This document shows positions 11,580 to 20,864 of a DNA stretch of 25,956 bases, in pieces (the first letter of the stretch is position 1; each line of letters begins with the position of its first letter). The stretch comes from Nemertoderma westbladi (taxonomy: Eukaryota > Xenacoelomorpha > Nemertodermatida > Nemertodermatidae). The stretch spans positions 1 through 25,956 of the forward strand of contig JAUCBJ010005135.1 in the NCBI GenBank assembly GCA_032718475.1, written 5' to 3'. The notes below the pieces were generated by a model, which was not told where the DNA came from, did no database searches, and saw only the letters and a program-made list of their open reading frames with translations. A program made the position numbers and the translations under genes.

Positions 11580-12310
11580 GTCTATCTACTCACATTGCAA
11601 CCCTGGTCTATCTACTCACATTGCAACCCTGGTCTATCTACTCACATTGCAGCCCTGTATCTACTCACATTGCAACCCTGGTCTATCTACTCACATTGCA
11701 ACCCTGGTCTATCTACTCACATTGCAACCCTGGTCTATCTACTCACATTGAAACCCTGGCCTATCTACTCACATTGCAACCCTGGCCTATCTACTCACAT
11801 TGCAACCCTGGTCTATCTACTCACATTGCAACCCTGGTCTATCTACTCACATTGCAACCCTGGTCTATCTACTCACATTGCAACCCTGGTCTATCTACTC
11901 ACATTGCAACCCTGGTCTATCTACTCACATTGCAGCCCTGTATCTACTCACATTGCAACCCTGGTCTATCTACTCACATTGCAACCCTGGTCTATCTACT
12001 CACATTGCAACCCTGATCTATCTACTCATATTGCAACCCTGGTCTATCTACTCACATTGCAACCCTGGTCTATCTACTCACATTGCAACCCTGGTCTATC
12101 TACTCACATTGCAACCCTGGTCTATCTACTCACATTGCAACCCTGGTCTATCTACTCACATTGCAGCCCTGTATCTACTCACATTGCAACCCTGGTCTAT
12201 CTACTCACATTGCAACCCTGGTCTATCTACTCACATTGCAACCCTGGTCTATCTACTCACATTGAAACCCTGGCCTATCTACTCACATTGCAACCCTGGC
12301 CTATCTACTC
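11580..12310. repeat. 514-bp tandem duplication inside the array
   Basis: The rare GCAGCCCTG at 11649 and 12163, and TTGAAACCC at 11748 and 12262, are both 514 bp apart, with matching monomer types around them. A further independent local duplication is visible in this part of the array. Confidence 0.7.
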
Positions 12311-13369
12311 ACATTGCAACCCTGGTCTATCTACTCACATTGCAACCATGGCCTATCTATACTCACATTGCAACCCTGGCCTATTTACTCACATTACAAC
12401 CCTGGTTTATATACTCACATTGCAACCCTGGTCTATCAACTCACACTGCATCCCTGTATCTACTCACATTGCAACCCTGGTCTATCAACTCACACTGCAA
12501 CCCTGTATCTACTCACATTGCAACCCTGGCCTATCTACTCACAGTGCAACCCTGGCCTATCAACTCACACTGCAACACTGGCCTATCTACTCACAGTGCA
12601 ACCCTGGTATATCTACTCACATTGCAACCCTGGCCTATCTACTCACATTGCAACCCTGGCCTATCTACTCACATTGCAACCCTGGCCTATTTACTCACAG
12701 TGCAACCCTGGTCTATCAACTCACATTGCAACCATGGTCTATCAACTCACACTGCAACCCTGGTCTATCTACTCACATTGCAACCCTGGCCTATCTACTC
12801 ACACTGCAACCCTGGTCTATATACTCACATTGCAACCCTGGTCTATCAACTCACACTGCAACCCTGGCCTATCTACACACAGTGCAACCCTGGTCTATCA
12901 ACTCACATTGCAACCCTTGTCTATCAACTCACACTGCAACCCTGGTCTATCTACTCACATTGCAACCCTGGCCTATCTACTCACACTGCAACCCTGGCCT
13001 ATCTACTCACACTGCAACCCTGGTCTATCTACTCGCATTGCAACCCTGGTCTATCTACTCACATTGCAACCCTGTATCTACTCACATTGCAACCCTGGTC
13101 TATCTACTCACATTGCAACCCTGGTCTATCTACTCACATTGCAACCCTGGCCTATCAACTCACACTGCAACCCTGTATCTACTCACATTGCAACCCAGGT
13201 TTATCTACTCGCATTGCAACCTTGGCCTATCTACTCACATTGCGACCCTGGTCTATCTACTCACATTGCAACCCTGGTCTATCTACTCACATTGCAACCC
13301 TAGCCTATCTACTCACACTGCAACCCTGTATCTACTCACATTGCAACCCTGGCCTATCTACTTACACTG

Positions 13370-15747
13370 CAACCCTGGTCTATCTACTCACAGTGCAACC
13401 CTGGTCTATCTACTCACATTGCAACCCTTCTCTATCTACTCACACTGCAACCCTGTATCTACTCACATTGCAACCCTGGTCTATCTACTCACAGTGCAAC
13501 CCTGGTCTATCTACTCACATTGCAACCCTTCTCTATCTACTCACACTGCAACCCTGTATCTACTCACATTGCAACCCTGGCCTATCTACTCACAGTGCAA
13601 CCCTGGTTTATCTACTCACACTGCAACCCTGGCCTATCTACTCACATTGCAACCCTGGCCTATCTACTCACATTGCAACCCTGGCCTATCATACTCACAG
13701 TGCAACCCTGGTCTATCTACTCACATTGCAACCCTTCTCTATCTACTCACACTGCAATCCTGTATCTACTCACATTGCAACCCTGGCCTATCTACTCACA
13801 GTGCAACCCTGGTTTATCTACTCACACTGCAACCCTGGCCTATCTACTCACATTGCAACCCTGGCCTATCTACTCACATTGCAACCCTGGCCTATCATAC
13901 TCACAGTGCAACCCCGGTCTAGCTCTCACATTGCAACCCTGGCCTATCTACTCACAGTGCAACCCTGGTTTATCTACTCACACTGCAACCCTGGCCTATC
14001 TACTCACATTGCAACCCTGGTCTATCTACTCACACTGCAACCCTGGCCTATCAACTCACATTGCAACCCTGGCCTATCATACTCACAGTGCAACCCTGGT
14101 CTATCTACTCACATTGCAACCCTTCTCTATCTACTCACACTGCAACCCTGTATCTACTCACATTGCAACCCTGGCCTATCTACTCACAGTGCAACCCTGG
14201 TTTATCTACTCACACTGCAACCCTGGCCTATCTACTCACATTGCAACCCTGGCCTATCTACTCACATTGAAAACCCTGGCCTATCATACTCACAGTGCAA
14301 CCCCGGTCTAGCTCTCACATTGCAACCCTGGCCCATCTACTCACAGTGCAACCCTGGTTTATCTACTCACACTGCAACCTTGGCCTATCTACTCACATTA
14401 CAACCCTGGCCTATCTACTCACACTGCAACCCTGGTCTATCTACTCACATTGCAACCCTGGCCTATCTACTCACATTGCAACCCTGGTCTATCTACTCAC
14501 ACTGCAACCCTGGTCTATCTACTCACATTGCAACCCTAGCCTATCTACTCACACTGCAACCTTGTATCTACTCACATTGCAACCCTAGCCTATCTACTCA
14601 CACTGCAACCCTGGCCTATCTACTCACACTGCAACCCTGTATCTACTCACATTGCAACCCTGGCCTATCTACTTACACTGCAACCCTGGTCTATCTACTC
14701 ACAGTGCAACCCTGGTCTATCTACTCACATTGCAACCCTTCTCTATCTACTCACACTGCAACCCTGTATCTACTCACATTGCAACCCTGGTCTATCTACT
14801 CACAGTGCAACCCTGGTCTATCTACTCACATTGCAACCCTTCTCTATCTACTCACACTGCAACCCTGTATCTACTCACATTGCAACCCTGGCCTATCTAC
14901 TCACAGTGCAACCCTGGTTTATCTACTCACACTGCAACCCTGGCCTATCTACTCACATTGCAAACCTGGCCTATCTACTCACAGTGCAACCCTGGCCTAT
15001 CATACTCACAGTGCAACCCTGGTCTATCTACTCACATTGCAACCCTTCTCTATCTACTCACACTGCAACCCTGTATCTACTCACATTGCAACCCTGGCCT
15101 ATCTACTCACATTGCAACCCTGGCCTATCTACTCACATTGCAACCCTGGCCTATTTACTCACATTGCAACCCTGGCCTATCATACTCACAGTGCAACCCC
15201 GGTCTAGCTCTCACATTGCAACCCTGGCCTATCTACTCACAGTGCAACCCTGGTTTATCTACTCACACTGCAACCCTGGCCTATCTACTCACATTGCAAC
15301 CCTGGCCTATCTACTCACAGTGCAACCCTGGCCTATCATACTCACAGTGCAACCCTGGTCTATCTACTCACATTGCAACCCTTCTCTATCTACTCACACT
15401 GCAACCCTGGCCTATCATACTCACAGTGCAACCCTGGTCTCTATCTACTCACACTGCAACCCTGGTCTATCAACTCACACTGCAACCCTGTATCTACTCA
15501 CATTGCAACCCTGGCCTATCTACTCACATTGCAACCCTGGCCTATCTACTCACATTGCAACCCTGGCCTATTTACTCACATTGCAACCCTGGCCTATCAT
15601 ACTCACAGTGCAACCCCGGTCTAGCTCTCACATTGCAACCCTGGCCTATCTACTCACACTGCAACCCTGGACTATCTACTCACATTGCAACCCTGGCCTA
15701 TCTGCTCTATTATAACCCTGGACTATCTACTCACATTACAACCCTGG
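13370..15747. repeat. Diverged, exon-proximal part of the array with its own higher-order pattern
   Basis: Here the monomers are more varied and include types absent from the centre: CCTTCTCTATC (several copies between 13428 and 15380), CTATCATACTCACAG, and CCCCGGTCTAGCTCTCAC at about 13911, 14301, 15197 and 15615. These recur in the same order, so this end has its own larger period. The unit next to the splice donor (about 15705-15722) has lost its GTGAGT. Confidence 0.75.
15729..15737 (-). promoter_or_regulatory. Authentic 5' splice site of the minisatellite intron
   Basis: Gene sense AAT|GTGAGT, cut between 15735 and 15734. It is chosen because it leaves the exon in phase 0 and joins AQGCN to VRITMK of the next exon, matching the family. 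The nine bases are identical to those in most of the roughly 450 downstream repeat units. The next in-frame codons are GTG AGT AGA TAG, so reading past the site meets a stop at once. Confidence 0.9.
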
Positions 15748-15962
15748 GCGATACGTATTCCGCTACGCAACCCGCTCTGAATCTGCCCCATATGAACGAC
15801 TCCGTTAACACCAACTACCTCCAGGTAGCTGTCCCCGTGGGATGGTTTCCGAAACTTATCGTCTTTGTCGGTACCCCAGAGATCCGCACCAGATCCCCAG
15901 GATCCAATGTTGAGAATGATTAATCCCTCGATAGCCGGCATGTTGATAATGTTGTGGTCCAC
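15735..15962 (-). CDS. DGKQ: Diacylglycerol kinase theta-like, core accessory-domain exon
   Basis: This is a 228-bp, 76-codon exon, phase 0 at both ends, between the acceptor TTATTTTTAG and the donor AAT|GTGAGT. It encodes VDHNIINMPAI, then EGLIILNIGSWGSGADLWG, then KFRKPSHGDSYLEVVGV and GVVHMGQIQSGLRSGIR, ending IAQGCN. These are the hallmark blocks of the accessory domain that completes the lipid kinase fold. Most relatives have a proline where this has GSW. The final 13 coding bases are also the first unit of the 26-bp minisatellite, so the coding end and the repeat are physically the same sequence. The match is strong and the exon limits are supported by both phases. Confidence 0.97.
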
Positions 15963-16193
15963 CTAAAAATAACCAAAATAAATTTAAGGGGACGCCGTTA
16001 AAAATCCATGCATTTATTTCACAATATGTTGCCAAAGGTGAATTTATCTCGAGATTGGATATTTGATTTTCAAATATTTGCCGTGAATGTCGCTGTGATT
16101 GTCTTTATGCGTTGAAGCAAAAAAAAGTTTTAACAATTACCAAAATTATAATAATATTTAGAAAAAAGCAGTTAATATAAAATCAAATCTAAC
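15963..16193 (-). other. Short kinase intron, 231 bp
   Basis: It runs from GAG|GTTAGA at 16193 to TTATTTTTAG at 15963. It is AT-rich with no recognisable repeat. It shows how small introns in this gene are when no array has expanded in them. Confidence 0.85.
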
Positions 16194-16287
16194 CTCTAAT
16201 ATAATATCGCGATGTAGATCCTTACAGGAACTCTGCTTATACATTTTCTTCATTCCTAACCGAAAGTAAACTCCTTTGTTATGTAAC
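16194..16287 (-). CDS. DGKQ: Diacylglycerol kinase theta-like, accessory-domain exon
   Basis: This is a 94-bp exon from TATATTTTTAG to GAG|GTTAGA. Its first base completes an arginine codon begun in the exon at 17662-17871. It encodes LHNKGVYFRLGMKKMY, then KQSSCKDLHRDIILE. The LHNKGVY block is conserved in the accessory domain of theta-class kinases. It joins in phase 0 to VDHNIINMP, giving the expected run of strands. It is too short for a simple open-frame search and was found by the expected motif and splice signals. Confidence 0.93.
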
Positions 16288-17661
16288 CTAAAAATATACA
16301 CAACGGTGCTATAAAATGAATGGAAAGTGCACCAATATCTGATCGGAACAAAGTCCCAGGATAACTATAACATATATATTTTAATTGCGACTTCGTCAAC
16401 ATGTTTCCAAATTGCAAAAATATAGATTCCCTGAGACCTTTAGTTTATCTTTATATGGTCAAAAATGGCGGTTTTTAAATGTTCGCTAGATGTACACTTT
16501 GTTAAATTGTAAATCTTTGAGGGCTTTGTGGGGCGAGCGACGAAAGTAAGCGAGCTTAGCATACAAGTACCACTAACTCAATCGGTGTGTCTGTTGATCT
16601 GTTGTTCTGTCGTGTTCAATTTTAAACGTTAATAACTCAGCCAAATCTCGATGAAATCTATCCAAACTTGGTACATTATGTAGTCTAGCAAAAGTTTAGA
16701 AATTTTCCAGTTTAGAAATTTTCCAATTCCAATTTGAATTTGTGTGTGGCCTTCGAGAAGCTAAGATAATAGCAGTCAATTAATTTAATTAAAATTAATT
16801 AAGTAGGTTGGGGTAAAAACAGCATTTTCAACATGATTTTAATGGAAATTAATTATTTTATAGTAAAAGATATAAATAATTATACTTAAAAATTATACAG
16901 CTGTAATCCCCATACCCCATTCCATTATAGATTTTAATTAGTTCTTAAGTGACTTGCTTTAAGAAATGTGTCTTTAATTGATCTAAACGTAATTAAGTTA
17001 AAATGCATTCCATCACTCTCTACTTCCAGCTCCATCATTCCTTGGCATTTTTGATATTGCCTATTAGATGGGAACCAGTCCAATCATCTCCCCACTCAGC
17101 TTGTTTTATCTTGCAAAATGATTGGCTGAATTGAATCGTGATTCTTTAGAATATTTAGCTAAATAATTTCGTTGAGGTGTTGACATGATAAATTAATATT
17201 TCAGTATCAATACTCGGCATAAGGTAAGTTGTAATATTTCTTAAAAATTGGGTTGCCTCCACACCTAAAATAATATATTACTTTTAAAACACAAATTTCC
17301 TGTTAATACCTCTGCCTTTCATTAATCCTCTGTGCTCCTTCGGGTTGGGGTGGTGCAGATTAAGAGGGCGGTTGAAGCGAGGGAGGGAACTTTCCTCTCT
17401 TCTTTGATTTATTCTTATTGGCGGTTTGGTTAAATTTCTTATTTATTTATTTAAATTTCTTAAGTACCGATTTTGGGATAGAATTGCTCAATTTTAATCT
17501 GTATCTGATAACTGAGCCTCGTCCTGAGCGATGGCCCCACGAACGTGTACTGAGCTTATACGTACAGCTTTGCCGTCCCGGCGCCCAAGCTCGAACGGCT
17601 CCCAACCCCATCCCCAACCCACCCCCCCCCCCCCCACCCCAATAATAACTATCATTCAGAC
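16288..17661 (-). other. Kinase intron with no recognised gene
   Basis: A 1,374-bp intron. It holds AT-rich stretches (16780-17000), a 16-bp direct duplication GTTTAGAAATTTTCCA at 16694-16709 and 16710-16725, a possible dispersed repeat around 16520-16650, and a run of C near 17622-17636. No exon was found in either direction. The plus-strand frame at 17418-17645 ends in the C run and has no family features. Confidence 0.7.
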
Positions 17662-17871
17662 CTGCTGTTGAATTTCTCCGGTTTTTCTTCGCGTTTTAGA
17701 TGGAAACCGAGGCTGATATCCGCATCTATCCCGATCCCGAAGTAGTTGTTCATAACGAGAACATTTGGTATGTCTTCGTTGGTGAGAGACCCGCTGCGAG
17801 GGTTCGCTAAAGCTTTACGGTCCGCCTCGATTTGCAGTTGTTTCTCATCTTGTTGGAAAATTATAGTCCAT
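17662..17871 (-). CDS. DGKQ: Diacylglycerol kinase theta-like, end of catalytic domain and start of accessory domain
   Basis: This is a 210-bp exon. The acceptor TCTATTTAG is followed by A TGG ACT, which completes the LDR-WTI junction of the catalytic domain. It then encodes a charged linker ([17 protein letters not shown]) and [16 protein letters not shown], the conserved opening block of the accessory domain. It ends [11 protein letters not shown]. The donor, AG|GTCTGA, is weak but is required by phase: it leaves AG to pair with the G that starts the exon at 16287. The linker matches the usual variable region between the two lobes. Confidence 0.92.
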
Positions 17872-18002
17872 CTAAATAGAAGTAAAGAATATTGAGTCTC
17901 TCAAACTGGTCCATTGCTTGTTGATAAGTAATTTATAATTATTTTTAGGTGACCTCTAGTATTGAATCCGATGTTGATGTTGTTGATAATTTCCAGTTAG
18001 AT

Positions 18003-18290
18003 TTTAATAAATGGCGAAGTTGGTAGAGCGCGAGCGTGGGACTTGGAATCTCTAGGTACCGAGTTCAATCCCCCCTTTCCGGTGAATTTTTTGTAGTAAG
18101 ATTAGTAGTAAGCCATTCCAGGAGACAGTTCATCCGTTAGTAGACGCGGCCCTTTGCGCGATTTCGCGCTTGTCTGGTTTGTTCTGGGATGGACCCGTCG
18201 CTTGGCATTGTGGCTAAATCCTTTGTCTTTGAATTCTCACCTCTCCGGAGTTCGTGAGTTCGAATCCGGGAGGGGGCCAGGAGGTACTTT
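18003..18290 (+). mobile_element. tRNA-derived SINE with two tRNA-like segments
   Basis: A box-A-like GGCGAAGTTGGTAGAGCGC (18013-18031) is followed by a box-B-like GAGTTCAATCC (18061-18071). A second tRNA-like segment, with GGCTAAATCC near 18210 and a better box B GAGTTCGAATCC (18256-18267), follows about 190 bp on. Neither folds as a full tRNA by eye, so these are internal RNA polymerase III promoter remnants of a SINE. It sits in the 463-bp kinase intron 17872-18334, opposite to the gene. Confidence 0.55.
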
Positions 18291-18334
18291 TCCATTTTGA
18301 CAATAATTATGTAATCTAAGTTTTCCGCACTAAC

Positions 18335-18592
18335 CTATCTAACTGAGTCTCCTCGGATTTATCGGTCGCTTTGAGTATTTTATATACGTCGTCGCCCTCG
18401 CTCCATCCTCCACCCCATCTGAGGACGCGGGATAGATCGTTACCCGTTCCCAACGGAAGCACTGCTATCGGGGGAGACACGCAGACAGACTCCTGGCCCA
18501 CGTCGTCCAGACAACTCAGTACCCACCCCACAGTACCATCCCCACCGCACACCAGGATCCGGTACTTGGGAACCTTACGGAAGGTATATAAA
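18335..18592 (-). CDS. DGKQ: Diacylglycerol kinase theta-like, catalytic core exon
   Basis: This is a 258-bp exon between TTCCCCGCAG and AG|GTTAGT. It encodes [30 protein letters not shown], then [18 protein letters not shown] and [16 protein letters not shown], ending EETQLDR. GGDGT is the nucleotide-binding signature of the diacylglycerol kinase catalytic domain, and [15 protein letters not shown] is its second hallmark. The enzyme family converts diacylglycerol to phosphatidic acid using ATP, ending one lipid signal and starting another. No catalytic residue looks damaged. The following intron contains the SINE at 18003-18290. Confidence 0.97.
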
Positions 18593-18696
18593 CTGCGGGG
18601 AAGGAAATAAAATAAATGTAAATATAGTAAGTGTAAATGTTAGCCATTCTTGTTAGGATTAAAAAAATAAAATAAAAAATAATTGAATGCACATAC
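18593..18696 (-). other. Short kinase intron, 104 bp
   Basis: It runs from GG|GTATGT at 18696 to TTCCCCGCAG at 18593 and contains an AT-rich stretch. Open-frame tracks run through it because it lacks stops in one frame, but the splice signals and the family alignment (NGGPIPG joined to LYTFRKVP) define it. Confidence 0.9.
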
Positions 18697-18848
18697 CCAG
18701 GGATGGGCCCTCCATTATCCAGATCGAAGACCTGATTTGTGTTGAGAAGTCGTCGGAACTGAGTGATAAGGTCGAGGCCCTGGCAGCCACCAGAGCGAAC
18801 ATTTACGAACACTAACAGAGGAACATTGTTGGGTGGCAGCAATTCAGT
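18697..18848 (-). CDS. DGKQ: Diacylglycerol kinase theta-like, first catalytic-domain exon
   Basis: This is a 152-bp exon from the acceptor TTATTTGTTAG to the donor GG|GTATGT. It encodes [20 protein letters not shown], then [19 protein letters not shown] and [12 protein letters not shown]. This is the conserved start of the catalytic domain. The usual NPKSGG is NVRSGG here, a moderate change in the phosphate-binding turn. The exon starts in phase 0. That does not fit the +2 end of the candidate exon at 19452-19543, so a short exon is probably missing between them. Confidence 0.95.
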
Positions 18849-19451
18849 CTAACAAATAATAATAACAGTTCAATTAATTCGTTGTTTGTTGTGGTTTATT
18901 AGCAAATATCATATTATTTACTAAAACACTTCAAACATAATTTTGTATGTTGTATTTTTTAATGTTAATGGGCACAAATAGCACCGATTCCAATTGAACG
19001 AGTGTCCAATAGTACCATTTACACATGGCCTTCAGAAAGACAGCAGGGTCCTAATTGCACAGACTAAAGCAAAGGATATGATCCCTTGCTTGCAAAACTC
19101 TGCCATACGGCAGACTTTGCAATGTGTATGGTTTATATTACATCCACTATCCAGTTGGATATATAAACCATACGAATGTCAATAGCATAGGTTACAGATA
19201 AATATTAAAAGCCTTAAAAAATATTACACAACGAAATGCAAACATGATAGCAGTATAAAAAAAATTGTTATAACTTTTTGTTGTGCACAGCTTTGCAAAG
19301 TTGGAAATTACGTCCAGGTGGGATCGAACTGGTGTCAGACCTCCGGGTTGGAAGTCTGACGCTCTAACCATTCAGCTGCATCTAGCGCCTCAGGTAAAAG
19401 ATAGACCTGAAAATACTATCTGATCTGATACCTTGTATGTACGCAATTTAC
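18849..19451 (-). other. Kinase intron (or introns) with SINE and hairpin; may hide one small exon
   Basis: This 603-bp stretch holds a SINE-like segment (19312-19395) and a hairpin made from GTATGGTTTATAT (about 19126) and its complement near 19158-19171. Phase requires either an unrecognised exon of length 3n+1 here or a different end for the exon upstream. I searched by eye and found no convincing candidate. Confidence 0.5.
19312..19395 (-). mobile_element. tRNA-like SINE fragment
   Basis: In the minus sense, GATGCAGCTGAATGGTTAGA (box A, about 19364-19383) is followed by CGTCAGACTTCCAACCCGG, then AGGTCTGAC and AGTTCGATCCC (box B, 19330-19320). The distance and sequence fit a tRNA-derived polymerase III promoter. 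The acceptor stem does not pair, so a SINE head is more likely than a working tRNA gene. Confidence 0.55.
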
Positions 19452-19543
19452 CTCATCATGGCCTCCCATCTGTCAATACCATCATCTGCTGCCACTGTGC
19501 TCAACCCTACTAGTGCATGTACTTGGCCGTCTTTAACCACTCG
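19452..19543 (-). CDS. DGKQ: Probable kinase exon upstream of the catalytic domain
   Basis: This is a 92-bp candidate between TTCATTGTAG and ATGAG|GTAAAT. Only one frame is open. It encodes RVVKDGQVHALVGLSTVA and ADDGIDRWEAMMR. It starts in phase 0, matching the end of the exon at 20701-20864. Its +2 end does not match the phase-0 start of the next exon found, at 18848. I recognise no named domain. Location, splice sites and the single open frame support it, while the phase problem lowers confidence. Confidence 0.65.
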
Positions 19544-20700
19544 CTACAATGAAAGGGTAGTGTATATTAACCATGAACCATCACGGCCACAATGATTAAT
19601 TGTACACTCTACTACAAATTTAAAATACCCATACCACCAATAATAAATTATAAAAAAATAGTGGCAGGGCCGTTTTAACAATTTCAAGACCCCTAGGCAG
19701 TTTATTAGATTGAAAGTCCAAATGGGACGAAGGCGCGAAAGAGGCGCAGCTTCGTACAGTCAAAAAGTTAACTCATGTAACTGTGCTATTAACTCTAGTT
19801 TATTGTTTTGGTTAGAATAAGGTGCCACTGTAACATGATCCTTCTCCTTGATCTATCTATTTCGGAACTAATCGTGTTGGAACCCTAGGCTGGACCTTTG
19901 TAAATTTTTCGTGGAGAAAATAGCACACTTTCTGAGCAGCCTATATACTACACAGGGACAGCTAGGGTATATAACAGGCCAGGCTATGAAAACAACTAGT
20001 CTACGCATATCGTTATACTGCCAATCCACTAATGGAGGAGCTCAGCGACGAAGCTAGCATATTGTCAAAACTAAATGGGTAAAACACTAGAGCTTACACC
20101 CCACAAACTAATAAAATACATAGGATCAAGATTTTGTCAAAAGGGGATCTTGAAGAAAATATTAAAGTAACGGAATTAATCGGGCTTTCGTAACAAAAAA
20201 TAATTAACATAATTAATCCGAATTACCCATCCTCTCATCTCATCGGTTAATTTCAAGTTTAGGGCCGATTTCAAACCGGGGTGGTCAGAGTGCAATCTAG
20301 CCTATGCGTTAAAGCGGCCCTAGACACCCCGACTGCTGGCTTTGATTAGGTTGTGCAATATTAGGCCCACCTGAAGCATACTCAGTCTTTCCTTTTCGCT
20401 ATTTTACTTCGCAATATACCCCCATGTGGTTTTCACTGAAAACCAAGGCAGGTTACAGAAATGTTGAATTTAACCAAAACAATAAACGAATTAGTATGTA
20501 CACGTGATAAGATATAAATAGCGCTATAAAACACGTCAAAAGGAAAAATTAAAAATTGTCATATATAAAATTCTAATACAATGTCAACCGAAAGGTAGGT
20601 GTAGAAACCTGGTTTCACATGGGAGCAATATTGGCAGTAAATCAATGAATATTAATTGCAATGTAGTTGAGACTTTGTAGATACATATTGTATTTATTAC
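19544..20700 (-). other. Kinase intron without recognised content
   Basis: A 1,157-bp intron. There are possible diverged dispersed repeats around 19660-19760 and 20260-20350, but none has terminal structures or coding remnants that I can recognise. No RNA gene is seen. Confidence 0.6.
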
Positions 20701-20864
20701 CTGTATTTGAGGAAGCAGCAAAGTAATTAAAGTTTTGTCTTCAACATGTGACTCTCTTAGTATATACATTGCTTCAGTGGCTAATTGTGAGTTCTCGAAT
20801 TCGACAAACACCGACCCAAACTGAGGGTATATAGGGTCCAATTTCTTAAAGTTTAGCTTAAAGT
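20701..20864 (-). CDS. DGKQ: Probable kinase exon encoding part of the regulatory region
   Basis: This is a 164-bp exon between TTTTTATTTTTCAG and ACAG|GTAATA. Two bases finish a codon, then 54 codons encode FKLNFKKLDPIYPQFG, SVFVEFENSQLATEAMYILR and ESHVEDKTLITLLLPQIQ. The pattern of a strand (SVFVEF), a helix (SQLATEAMYILRES) and another strand (TLITLLL) suggests a small alpha/beta fold such as the RA- or PH-like region before the catalytic domain in theta kinases. That assignment is inference. It starts mid-codon, so upstream exons must exist. They lie beyond the repeats to the right or were not recognised. Confidence 0.75.

Larger units (their letters stand above)
4066..15747. repeat. Giant 26-bp minisatellite, about 450 units, spanning an intron and its 5' splice site
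   Basis: The plus-strand unit has the core CTACTCACATTGCAACCCTG plus GGTCTAT or GGCCTAT joined in a 26-base period. Variants recur: CACTGC or CAGTGC for CATTGC, ACAAC for GCAAC, TATATAC for TATCTAC, TATCAAC, and 23-bp units lacking three bases (CCCTGTATC). The array begins about 84 bp inside the intron's 3' end and runs without a break through the 5' splice site, so the last 13 bases (15735-15747) are coding. In the gene sense each intact unit reads CAG GGT TGC AAT then GTGAGTAGATAG. The middle is the most uniform and both ends are the most varied. The large plus-strand open frames across it have no coding meaning. Confidence 0.98.

Noticed and set aside
15733-15746. Alternative donor G|GTTGTA four bases after CAG in the same exon
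   Set aside because: It would end the exon in the wrong phase for the exon at 3981 and is a weaker site than GTGAGT.
4066-15747. CRISPR-like array
   Set aside because: There are no spacers. The unit is a continuous 26-bp tandem repeat, the genome is eukaryotic, and no cas genes are present.
15723-15962. Kinase exon extended to the stop after AQGCNVSR
   Set aside because: The extension reads through a GTGAGT donor. Splicing at 15735 joins in phase to VRITMK at 3981 and restores the conserved domain.
17418-17645. Plus-strand frame ending in a proline run
   Set aside because: It is created by the C homopolymer at about 17622-17636 and lies in a kinase intron, with no family features.
18010-18090. 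Working tRNA gene
   Set aside because: Box A and box B are present, but no acceptor stem or regular anticodon arm can be paired. A SINE head fits better.
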